Source of the DNA: Stentor coeruleus
Taxonomy: Eukaryota; Ciliophora; Heterotrichea; Heterotrichida; Stentoridae
DNA: 55,261 bases
Assembly: GCA_001970955.1 (NCBI GenBank)
Contig: MPUH01000425.1
Coordinates: 1 to 55,261 of the forward strand
Direction of reading: 5' to 3'
Both the position numbers and the translations under genes were made by a program. The notes beneath the pieces are model-generated. The model ran no database searches and had not been told where the DNA came from. It saw nothing but the letters and a program-made list of their open reading frames with translations. Position 1 is the first letter of the stretch. Every line of letters begins with the position of its first letter. Of this stretch, positions 33,903-44,822 are shown in pieces.

Positions 33903-36900
33903 TCATTTATTTAATCGATTAAGGTTCTGTATTCTCGCCTTAAGATCATTTACAAGATTCTGGTCCTCACTAGCTGTAGACTTGTTCAACAAATTATTAA
34001 CTTTGTTTTTCAAATCATTTAAAGTTGTGTTGAATTCTACTGGAGGAGGATTACTTGACAGCCCATATCTCTGTTTCATAATATCCAAGCGTCTCTGAAA
34101 CTCTCTAAAATTATACCCAGACACACTAGTATCTTCAAAATGATTAGTCCTATTATCCCTTGTATCACGATTTTCCCTTATCTCCAAATTCCCTTTTTGT
34201 TCTCTTCCTTCTCTTCCTTCCCTAGTATCTTTTCTCATATTTTTCTCTTTATTTTCCCTTAAATCACCAATAACCCTCTCACTAAGTTTAGGTGGTAAAT
34301 TATTTAGAAACCCTGACAAATCGACATCAGAATTTTTTTCAATATACTCAGAAAGTTTTTTAATTCCTAATGCATAATCTTGATTAAGGAAAATAAAAAG
34401 CTCAGTAAGTTCTGTATCAGTCTTACTTTCAGCAAAATTTGAAGTATAATTCGAGCTATTAAGCATAACAATTATCCATTTTTCAATCTGCATATCAGGT
34501 GAATGATGTTGACGTACAATTTCATATGATGCCCAAACACTATTTCCTTGTAGTTTTACAATTTCATTTACTAAAGATTTGATTGTTTTTATGCTTAAAT
34601 CATCCCCAACCATAGCTTTGTATTGTATTAAATGTTCATGTATTGATATAAAGATTTTTGAAACATCTATTTGGTTTATAACAGTACTAAGGACTTTTGT
34701 GAGTTTTAAAAGACATCTTATAACAAGTCCAGGCATTTTTATTAATGAACTGCTAGACTTGTGTTTTGTTAAAAGTTTTATAAGGACTACAATTATTGTT
34801 GTTGGCTTTGAATGCTCTAATACTCTTAACATAGTCCCATTTAAAGTTTTTAACATAACTTCACCTTCACCTTTTTCCCCAACTTTTTCTAATTCTTCTA
34901 TAAGAAGGCGGATTAAAATTTGTTCAACAAGGCCAAAAAGAGATCCTTCAGTTAAATCTCTCATGATGATTTTTGTTGAACACACCTTATGGACAACATT
35001 TAAAAAATACTTTGCAAACCTTAAAGGGATCTCATCAATAGGTCTTTCAAATGTGTTTATAATAACTTTGGTTAAAGCGTCACATAAAAGATTCGCTTTT
35101 TTTTGGAGTTCCTCTTTATGACTATCAAGGTTATTTAGTATTAAATCATTTATAGCGACTAGTGCATCTACTTTTGAACTCATATCCCCATGTTTTAATA
35201 CATCAATATTCTTATCTAATTCACCTTTTTGATCTTCAGATTTAGTAGAATCACTCAAAAGATTATCATCAATTTCAGAAAAAATAGGGACTTTTGGTTC
35301 TTCTAATACTTTATTTATATTATTCATTGGAGCATCAATACTTTGTCTTTCCATAACAAAAATCCTACTATCTCTATAAACAGGTTTCTGATAATTTATT
35401 GATCTTTCAGTTTTTTCCTCTCTAGGTTTTAAGTTTTCAAAAATATTTTTAGGCAAAGCAAACTCAGCTGTTTTTTCTTCAATTATTTGGGTTTTTTCAA
35501 ATCTCATGCTTTGATTGGTTTTTTGAATGACTTCAGTTTTTTTTTCTTGTTTAAGTTCTTCTGGCTTACGTAATGTGTTGGTAAGTGTTTTTTTTATGTC
35601 AATTTTAGNCTTTTGGTTCTTCTAATACTTTATTTATATTATTCATTGGAGCTTCAATACTTTGTCTTTCCATAACAAAAATCCTACTATCTCTATAAAC
35701 AGGTTTCTGATAATTTATTGATCTTTCAGTTTTTTCCTCTCTAGGTTTTAAGTTTTCAAAAATATTTTTAGGTAAAGCAAACTCAGCTGTTTTTTCTTCA
35801 ATTATTTGGGTTTTTTCAAATCTCATGCTTTGATTGGTTTTTTGAATGACTTCAGTTTTTTTTTCTTGTTTAAGTTCTTCTGGCTTACGTAATGTGTTGG
35901 TAAGTGTTTTTTTTATGTCAATTTTAGCACTTTCTGGGTCAAAAATCCTTTCAGTTCTTCCTCCTTCTGGTTCTTCTCGAGTGCTGTATGGGGTTAATGA
36001 TCTGGCTTCTTCAAAACTGCTTCGGATTTTCGAGTTTTTTGGTGTGATGATTTTTGGCATTGAATCACGGACACTTAAACGACGACCTGTACCGGCTAAG
36101 GTTAAACCTGATACTGCTTTAAAACGCTGTTCGAAGAGGTCTTTGATTTTATCTGGGATTTCTCCAATCATACCCCAGGTCTTGTCACCTGCTAATTTGA
36201 AAATTTCTCCCATTGTTTGCACGGCCGCTGTGCGGACATTATTATCAGTAGAACCAGCATGCTTGGCTATAGCTTTTACATCTTTTGATTGAGTAATGTT
36301 TATACCAAAATCTTGGATTAATGAAGCTATTTCTTCTAGACATTCTACTTTGGTTTTTGTGTTTTTCGAATTGCACCCAGTCAAAACAAAAACAAAAACT
36401 TTTTCTGGAGGGTAGATTTTAGTTGAGCTATGCAAAATACCTCTAATATTTGTTTTAAAATTCGCATTACCGCTTTTTTCACACATTATCGGTAGAAACA
36501 GCCCTGCTTCAACTTCATGTAATGTATATTTCTGTTCAGCAAGCATATTTATTATCGCCTGTATCATTTCGATAATTGCTTTAAGCAATTGTGTGTTCCC
36601 CATTTCAAGCATTTTTATCCAAACCCATCTAAAGATAATATCCAATATTTCAATAATTTCCCTATTTTGTGATGTTAAAAACCCATTAATATGCCCAACA
36701 CCCTCAATTTGCTTTTTAAAATCCTGGTTTAAAAGTAAAACACAAAGATCACCTGAAAAGCACACCCTCATCTGATCTTTAAGTTTTTCATTAAAATCAG
36801 GTCTTATATCTTCAACCGACCATTTATTCCTCGCTTCAACCTCAAGTCTTTTTTCTTTATTCCCAACAGCAACAATAGCGATTTCCACACTTTCAGCCAT

Positions 36901-39900
36901 AATTGATCTAGTTTTTTTCAATGGACTTTTCATTTCTATCTGACTAATAGTCTTCGTTGCACAAACACTTTTTTTCCTCACACATTCCTTAGACGTCGAT
37001 CTAACTCCATCTTTAGTATTACTTCTTGGGATCTTTGGTGGTAACGAAATATTCTCAACAGATTCTTCCATATTCGGTTTTCTTTTATATTTTTCAAATA
37101 TCAAATTTAAAGTATTCATAACAGCAGGTTTAATATCTTTTAAATAAGGTAAAAAAGCATCAAAAGTCACATTCTCAACAACTTCTGAAAAAAACACTTC
37201 AGCCAAACTTCTTATAGAAGCTGATCGATCCTGTAAACAAGCAAGACTTGCTTGTATATAATTTTTCATATCAACTTCTTTAAAAACATTCTTATGTTCT
37301 AACAACCATTTTAAAAGTTCACTACGAAGTTCAGGATTATCTGTAGTCAAAGGTCCAGCAGAATATATAATAACTTGATCTAACCCTGCTTCTTCTCCCC
37401 ATTTGTTCATAGTAGCTAATGCATCTACTCTTAAAAGATTTTGTTTATCAGCTAAACAATTGATTATCGCTGGGAACATTTGTTTAGCAAAATGCTTAGA
37501 ATCGCTACCTAAGGAATTAGCAAGTTTTCCTGATAAAATTAAAGCTTGTCGTATAAGAGCTTTGTTTGGATCTGAAAGTCTACTTACAAGAGCTTTGACT
37601 ATACTTTCTAAACCTGTAGGTAAAACCCTCCCACCACAGTTATCTAAAATTCCTTCAAATTCTTCAAGACCTTCTTTTCTAAGCTTCCAATTAGAGTCTG
37701 AGATTTTTTTTAACATCGCTGGGGTTATGAGTTTTTCAATATTGTTTTTTGTAATTGCGTCTTCGAGGATTTTTTTTGCATCAAATTTGACTTCCTCTTG
37801 TCCTTTAGCAACTTTAAATGAAGTTTTATTGAGGATTTGGGTTTTAGAAAAGTCTTCTTGAAGAACTTTCATTGTAGACTCTTTAATATCACTTAATAAA
37901 CTTATGAGTTTTTCACCCATAAAACTGTATATCAAAACCATCAAACTCTGACTTGCTTTTTTTATCTGAGGATTCGCCCCATTTAATCCATTTTTCGCAT
38001 ATTCAACAACTTCTTTTAAACTTACACTATGAACACCATATTCAGAAATTATCTTCCCAATACACCCACAACATTCAGATACAACTTTAGGCTTATTACT
38101 TTCCCCTGTATTTTTTATCAACATACCAACAACAAATTTCGGCCCAACAACTTCAGTTATCGCATATATACAAGATGTATATACTTCAATAAGTTTCATA
38201 TCAGCAAATTTATCTAAAGCAGCTGGGCTTAATGCGCCAAATGCTGTACGTTTTGATATAGAACATTTTTCACTTGTAAACTTGTAAAATTCAAATGCAG
38301 CTTTGACTACATTGAAATTGTTTTCTTTCCATTCTTTTACTGTTAATCTGACAAAACGTAATATTGGTTCATTATATTTGTTTAATATATGAATATTAGT
38401 TTCTGCCCATTCTTGTAAAGATAAAAGTCCGGCTTGTTTTTCTTTCCAAGCATTGTCTTTAAGTTGTTGGATTATATTGGCTGGGAGGAATTCTTGGATG
38501 GCATTTTCAGCTTCTTCAGGGGTTAAGCTTTGAGTAGTTTCTTCATCAGCTTGAGGATTTTGGTTTTTAGAACCTTTACCAGTTGGTGTTGGTGGTGCTT
38601 CTTTTACTATAAGTTTTTTTTGTGACCCACTTGCTGGTTTATCTTTTTCAATTTTTTTTTCTGGTTCTTTTTTTGGCTTTTCAGGCACTGATTCTGTTGA
38701 GTTTTCATCGATTTTCTTCATTTTCACAGCTGGGAGATCTTTGAGTAGCGGGCCGACAATGTCAGGGAATTTCTTGAGCATCACAGCTAGAAGCTTACAA
38801 GTACTGTTTCTTACCTCAGGTGATGAGTCGTCTGTGTTCTTTTTACAGATCCCAGTGATGAGTTTTATTATGTTTTTTGACTCAGATGAAGGGAGTGAGT
38901 CAAAAACCCTTTCAAGCCAGGCACAAGTATTAGTTTTCACATTTGGGTTTGAGTCTTCAAGTGCATCTTTAACATCTTCATAAGCATTTTCAAACGTTAA
39001 ACTATACATAAGATTATCCAAAGCCGAATGTGTTTCTTGAAGCACTTGAGTTTTCTTATCTTTAAACTTCTGAAGTATCAACGGCAGAAACTGTCTTGCA
39101 TAAGACTCAAAAAACTTCCTCTGTCCCTTAGCAAGCAGCCCAACAAGTTTTAACGACTGAAGCATAACCTGTAAATTACTATCATTTAAAAGCCTTTTAG
39201 CCAAAGTTACAAGTTCAATCGGGGACTTTTCAGCTAATTTTGGATAATTCGCTTCATTATTCAATTCTTGTAATGCTTGTTTTTTATCAGTCCATTTTTC
39301 CATACCCAAAACTGTATTAACCCAACTTTCCCCATATTTAATAAATATGTCTTTAGCATCAGCCATATCATAAATATCAAGTCCTTTACTAACTTTTCTT
39401 TCACCTTGCGAAGATTTTGCTTTAGCTTCTTCACATTTTAACCATCTAGTCGGACTAGGATATTCAGTTATTTCCTCAAAAGCTTTTTGTAATTCATCTT
39501 GTTGAGGTTTTTTCAATTTCTCTACATATGGTTTTATCAATTCTCTAACCCAACGATAACATTCTTTATAAAATCCTAAAGCTTCTCCACGTACTGAAGG
39601 ATTACTTGCTGAAGCTGCTTTTTCTATAAATGATACAAAAGGTTTAAATGATAATTTTTCTATACCAAATGAGCTTATAATACTATTGACTGTGGTAATT
39701 CCTGATGCTTGGACTTTAACATTTTTATTATTGATACATTGTATAATCCCGTTTATTAAACCTTCAAAGTTGTCTTTGTGTACAGCAAAAAAATCGAGAA
39801 TCAGACTTGAACTGTCTGTTTTTATATTGTTTTTAGCGCTGGTCATGCATTTTTCTATAAGTGCTTTGCTTATACTTTCGCTATGGCTTGTAAGTAGGTC

Positions 39901-40176
39901 AGGTTGGTTTTTGATGTAGACGGCAACTATGTCTAAAGCTTTCCCTTGTGCGCCAGGGTTTGAATCTGAGATGAATTTAGCCACGCTAGAAAGGTAGTTG
40001 GAATACAGAGGGGATGATGGGTTTTGAAGTAAACCTGCAAGTTCGGCATAAGCTTTAGATCGGGTTTTCCAGTTCTTTGAATCAACTCGCGATTCGAGTG
40101 GACCTGTTTCTTCTTTTTCTTCTTCTTCTTGAGGATATTCGGACGAAACTTCAAATGTTTGATGTAAAGGCTCCAT
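33903..40176 (-). CDS. XMAP215/ch-TOG family microtubule polymerase, interrupted by a scaffold join
   Basis: Removing one copy of the 318-bp repeat around the N at 35609 gives one protein of about 1984 residues, close to human ch-TOG (2032). TOG-type HEAT arrays begin near residues 30 (KNWKTRSKAYAELAGLL), 290 (KWTDKKQALQELNNEA), 575 (DNAWKEKQAGLLSLQEWAE) and 840 (DSNWKLRKEGLEEFEGIL), and a likely fifth lies after about 1130. A charged Lys/Pro linker follows TOG2. The C-terminal ~500 residues hold a helical domain, then an Arg/Glu-rich tail. TOG domains bind curved tubulin dimers and speed growth at plus ends. The stop is TGA, the only clear TGA stop in the window. Confidence 0.93.
35291..35927. 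repeat. Duplicated contig ends around the single N at 35609
   Basis: Bases 35291-35608 and 35610-35927 (318 bp each) differ at about two positions and flank one N. One difference changes Asp to Glu in the TOG protein. This is the longest unmerged overlap in the window, and the mismatches suggest two alleles. Confidence 0.88.
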
Positions 40177-41559
40177 TTATTAGTATGATATCGTGAAATA
40201 TCAGATATTTTAGTGATTTAGATTGGCCTGGCTGCTAACTCTTTAGATGTTTATTGATTTATGATTTAGATAAATTGTTAGTTTTGATTAAAAAAGTGCT
40301 TTTTTAGGTAAAAGTAAATATTTTGATTAAAAAAATTATGGTAGGAAGATTTATTGTGGCAACTTTAGTATTATAGATGCTAATGCTATTGTTTTATCTG
40401 ATTAGTTTTTTTGATTTAAAAGAAATATGTTTTATAATGAAAACTTTTTTGTATATTAAAAATAAGCATATTGTAGATACTATAGAAGAAAAACTATACT
40501 TGAAAGTATAAGTAAAATATTTTGTTAAAGATAATTTTAAATGCTTTTCTGGGTTTGAAATTAATTAGAGTTTGGGATCTGAATATGAAAATAAAAAAAA
40601 ATATGTGATTTATCATGCATAAATGATATAATGAAATACTAAAACATTATTAGTAGCTTTATGTATTGGAAATTATCTGAGACTTGTAAATAATTTCTTA
40701 TATTTTGCTAGTTTTATAATCATTAAAAAATATTTGTTTTGATTATACNGGTTATATTTTGCTAGTTTTATAATCATAAAAAATATTTGTTTTGATTATA
40801 CTACACAAACCTCATTTATGATTTGGTTTTTTTTATTCATATAAATTATTCATAAAACTAAAAAGAAATTTTGATTTAGTTTATCTAAACGTTCATTTTT
40901 CCCTCTTGCGAATTTTCAACTCAAAAAAATACTTAAGAATTTATTAATATCTACGATATTATCTTTAACATTTTTCCCAGTTATTCTTTGTTGTTAACAC
41001 CCATAAAAATGTCAACCCTATTTTCCCCAATATTCTATGGGTAAGGTATAATCCATACATCACTTTTTCCCTATTATTAGGTTTAAACAATATTCCATAA
41101 TGAAACACATTTTGTTAGTAGTATCCATTAAATAACAATTTTTGGATTTTTAAGCCTTTTAGAACACTAATTTCAGAGTAAACTCAGTTTAAATCTTTCT
41201 TAACATTAAAGAATTTAATTCTATCAAGTTATACACAGTCACTTTCCATATGTATTTAATATGATATTCTAAGAAATATCACTTTAAAAAACTTTAACTT
41301 GGGTATGCATATTTAATGCTTATAATATAATGGAAAACTACGAAAAATACAATGATTTCGTTTACAAATACAAGTAAATTAAATAAAAGTAGGTTTCCTT
41401 TCAGATATTTCTATAAACATACTCCATAAGAGTTTCTCTACTGTAATATCCCATTCCCAAACTTTAACAATCTACTTTTTTCCTATATTTTTTTCGAAAC
41501 TAAACCTATAAATACATAATATTTATGATAATCATATTATAATTATTTATCAAGTACTT
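40177..41559. other. Divergent intergenic region with a scaffold join
   Basis: About 1.4 kb between the starts of the TOG gene (-) and the DHHC gene (+). The left ~400 bp are G- and T-rich and the right ~600 bp C- and A-rich on the + strand, as expected for two outward-facing promoters. Bases 40698-40748 recur at 40752-40801 with a one-base indel, around the N at 40749. No gene or RNA is seen. Confidence 0.6.
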
Positions 41560-42648
41560 ATGAGTAAGATATAAAAAGAATTGAAAATTCCTTTGACTAT
41601 GCTTGTATTCCAGCTTGGCCTATTACTTTGTCTAGCATATGTTTCTAAGAATCTACTTAATCTCCACAGTTCATGGACAATTACATTTTGGGTTTATTCT
41701 TTACTTACATTTATTCTATACTTATACACAAGTCAAACAACACCTGGCTTTGTTGTCAAAAACAATGTGAATGCTCCAAAAGAAAAAGATAATAAAATCA
41801 CTGAAGCAAAACCTAATTCATCAATAACAGCACCCAAAGATTTGCCTAATAAAAACATACAGTCTAAAAATTTTATGAAATTCGGTGCAGAAAATCCTGA
41901 GATACTTCCAAACTCGCAAAACAAACATTGTGAGTCTGTAAACACAGAAAAGTCTGATGATGAAGAAGAAAAAGATAATTCCCATGAATATAAAAATGAT
42001 AGTAAGTCTCAGTCATATAAAATTACTGTGTTTCCTACACTTAATCAAAGAAAAAGTCAATTAAATAAATCGCATAGCTCTTCTGAAATAAATAGTAAAG
42101 AATCTGATTTGCAAATTAAAGAAATACGTTATTGTACTATATGCAAAATTGATCAACCTATGAGGACAAAGCATTGTAAAGAATGTGGTCGATGTATAGC
42201 AACACATGATCATCATTGTCCATGGTTAGGTGTGTGCATTGGCGAAAAAAACAAAAAAGTTTTTTATGTTTATTTGGTATTTCAATTCTTCCATATATTA
42301 TGGGCTTTTGTTTTGGTGATTTTTAGATAGAATATGCTAAGTTTTGATACAAATGGAGGAGTTTTGAGATTTTTTACAGAAAATTGGCTTAGAATTATTT
42401 TAGCGTTGTTTCTTTTTTTGTTCATTTTTATGGTTGGGTGTTTATTAGGGTTTCATTTCTACCTTGCTGCTATAAGTTTGACTACTTGGGAGTTTATGTC
42501 TTGGAATAGAATTTCATATCTAAAAAACCTTGAGCGGTCTAAAGGGAGCCCTTTTTCAAAAGGGCTTATGCAAAATCTCTACACAAACTGCTGTAAAAGA
42601 ATGCCTAGTTATTTAATTATGTGGGAGATACACCCAACTCCTGTTTAA
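41560..42648 (+). CDS. DHHC-type protein S-palmitoyltransferase with two 15-nt introns
   Basis: Spliced exons 41560-41563, 41579-42315 and 42331-42648 give 352 residues. Two membrane segments lie at about 7-25 and 34-52. A Ser/Asn/Lys-rich cytosolic stretch follows. The Cys-rich domain runs from RYCTICKIDQPMRTKHC to DHHCPWLGVCIGEKNKK, with catalytic Cys215. Membrane segments 3 and 4 come next, and a PaCCT-like tail includes SPFSKGLMQNLY. The enzyme transfers palmitate to cysteines of membrane-associated proteins, usually at the Golgi or plasma membrane. Intron 1 lies four nucleotides after the start of the ATG. Intron 2 lies in membrane segment 3 and contains an in-frame TAG. The stop is TAA. 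Confidence 0.93.
41564..41578 (+). other. 15-nt intron 1 of the DHHC gene
   Basis: GTAAGATATAAAAAG interrupts the second codon. Unspliced, the ATG reaches a TAA after four codons. Spliced, it gives MKLKIPLTML and joins the long frame. Confidence 0.88.
42316..42330 (+). other. 15-nt intron 2 of the DHHC gene
   Basis: GTGATTTTTAGATAG lies between complete codons and ends with an in-frame TAG. Removing it continues membrane segment 3 directly into the rest of the enzyme. It starts with GTG rather than GTA. Confidence 0.9.
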
Positions 42649-43152
42649 AATTTTTATTGATTTTAATTTTTCTTCGATCTACTAGACCATTAGAGTATTT
42701 TGTATGCTGGTCTCAAACTTTTTTATATCTTTTAAGTATACAATATTTTTTTGTGAAGGAGTTTATGATTTTTATTTTAATAGAAGTCTCTTTTTTCAGG
42801 CTTTGTTTTGGGCTTGTNTATATCTTTTAAGTATACAATATTTTTTTGTGAAGGAGTTTATGATTTTTATTTTAATAGAAGTCTCTTTTTTCAGGCTTTG
42901 TTTTGGGCTTGTTACAATTTGCAGCCTTTCAATTCTTTTTTGCTTTTATTTTTTATAAGATTTTGAATATTCCTAACAAAAGAGAATCTAAAAATATTTT
43001 GAGACTCACACTTTGAGTCAGTGGTTTTTCAAGCATTTCTTGAAAATTTTACTAACTTTAAAAAATAAATTGACTGCGAGTTTTAAAAAACCTGAAAAAC
43101 CATTGCATTTCATGATAAAATATAATAAGTTAAATTAACTGTTAAATAACTT
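42649..43152. other. Convergent intergenic region with a join and two hairpins
   Basis: About 500 bp between two gene 3' ends. Bases 42724-42817 recur unchanged at 42819-42912 around the N at 42818 (94 bp). An open hydrophobic frame spans the join but has no ATG at its start and is probably chance. Two adjacent perfect inverted repeats lie at 43003-43019 (GACTCA/TGAGTC, 5-nt loop) and 43026-43046 (TTTTCAAG/CTTGAAAA, 5-nt loop). Confidence 0.65.
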
Positions 43153-44604
43153 CTAGACTGTTGGGATTGCAGCATTTAGTTGGTTTTTAAGCTCTTCTTC
43201 AAGATTATCTTGATAGTCTTTCCCTAGACTATAAGCTTTACAGAAGTTCTCAGCAACTTTTGCAGGATCATCTCCTTGCCGTAGTGCAATTTTCCCTTTT
43301 TTCCCTATTCCTACATTGACATCAATATATATAAGAATATTCTTAGGTTCTTTTACTCTCCCTAAAAACGAAGGTGGATTAAACTCCAGCATTCTCATTT
43401 TTTCATAATTTTCTCCATATCCAGTCTTTTCCTGTTCTTTTTTCAACAACTTTTCTTCAATTATTTTCCTTGTTTTTTCCACATAATCCTCAAACCCTCT
43501 TGGTCTATCTGCCTCAACCTGATAACTAGTTTTACTAATATTTGGCTTAAAAGTACATTGCTGTAATTCCCTTTCCATATAATTTTGCATTGTAGTTTTT
43601 TTCTCTTTATACATTTTCTTATCACTTCTATTCGACATAGCAGAATTATTCCTATATTTAAGAATTTTAGGGGCAAAAGTGCATTCATTAAGTTCTTTTT
43701 CCATAGCAGTTAATTTACTACAAAGGATTTTGTCTTCTTTTTCTTTAAAATTACTATACAAAGTCTCATAACGTGGATTTTTTTCTGTGCTGCCACTAGA
43801 GCTTGTGTTGATTTCCGGGCGGAAAATGCAAGAGGTTTCAAAATGTTGTTTCTGTATCTCAAGAGTTTTTTCTTTTTTCTTCAGATAAGTGTTTAGTTTA
43901 TAGTTTTCAGCTAATTTTTCATATTCGCTAACAAACTTTTCTAATCCCCATTCTGATGATATAATGCATTCATTAGCTCTTTCTACGCATTTTCTAAGTC
44001 TTTCTAAATCGCTAACCCTATTATCAAAGCTTGAAGTTCTATCAAGTAATATCGACACAAAATCATATAAAAGTTCTTTGACAATATGCTCATCACCATT
44101 TGGGCTTAAAAAATTCCAAGTTTGGCCAAATAACTCATCTTCAAAATTCCGGTAATGAACTTTTGCTTTTAGTGTTTTGAATACATATTCAGTCTGAGTT
44201 TTAATTACTGATAGAAGAATACCAACATTTCTGAAAAAACTTTTGGAGTTTTCCATTGATACAAAACCTTCAGGGGATTCGCATTCGTTTATAGCATCTT
44301 CTAGTTCTTTGTTTCTTTTCTCTTCGAATATTTTCAAACTAGCATTAGTTGGTTTAAATGACTTAGTATTCCTATCAATTTCATCTTGTATCTACTTATA
44401 ACTTACAGCTTCAGCAGCATTTTTCCGCCGATCTATTCTATCAAGTGCGTCTTGGTACAGGTTTTTTATACTTTTCTCATTATTTTCAGCTTTTTCTAGG
44501 TTTTCAAAATGCTTGCGAGCTTTAGCAAGAAAATAATCACTAATCGGTCTTGAAAATGTATAGAAATCCGAGTTGGTCAAAGGGTTCTTCGAAGGACTTT
44601 TCAT
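43153..44604 (-). CDS. Protein with repeated C-x-F-x-P motifs, function unknown
   Basis: Splicing a 15-nt intron (44392-44406) joins two exons into 478 residues. The N-terminal half is helical. The middle contains three spaced copies of a Cys-x-Phe-x-Pro-x-Ile motif: CIFRPEINT, CTFAPKIL and CTFKPNIS. A later LEFNPPSF is related. The C-terminal ~75 residues form a distinct small domain with IYIDVNVGIGKKGKIALRQG followed by DDPAKVAENFC. I have seen this pattern in many protist coiled-coil proteins but cannot name its function. The start is at 44604 and the stop is TAG. A role in the cytoskeleton or cilium is inference. Confidence 0.75.
44392..44406 (-). other. 15-nt intron of the C-x-F-x-P protein gene
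   Basis: On the minus strand GTAAGTTATAAGTAG follows the codons for AEA and ends in an in-frame TAG. After removal the frame continues through IQDEIDRNTKSFKPTNAS into the second exon. Confidence 0.88.
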
Positions 44605-44822
44605 ATTAATAAAAAAATAAAAATAAAATTAATCTTATAGGAAAATTTATCAGCAAATTACAAGGCAAAATCAACACTTTTTACTCCAATTTTCAGACAA
44701 GATTATTATTTATTTGATGTTTGTATTTGTATTATTATAGGTTATTTTTTTACATAATATAAACTTTATATATTATTTCAATATCTTGATAAAGTTCCTT
44801 ATAAAATAATTTATTTTCTAAA

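Noticed and set aside
33903..35507. A separate gene to the left of the TOG gene
   Set aside because: Its first ~70 residues repeat the end of the right-hand frame across the N at 35609. It is the C-terminal part of the same TOG protein.
40177..41559. CRISPR array, insertion sequence or other mobile element
   Set aside because: I found no regularly spaced repeats, transposase-like frame or terminal inverted repeats with target duplications here or elsewhere in the window.
42621..42958. Hydrophobic frame downstream of the DHHC stop, spanning the N at 42818
   Set aside because: It has no ATG at its start, crosses a scaffold join, cannot be joined to the DHHC frame by a 15- or 16-nt intron, and its hydrophobic translation is expected from T-rich DNA.
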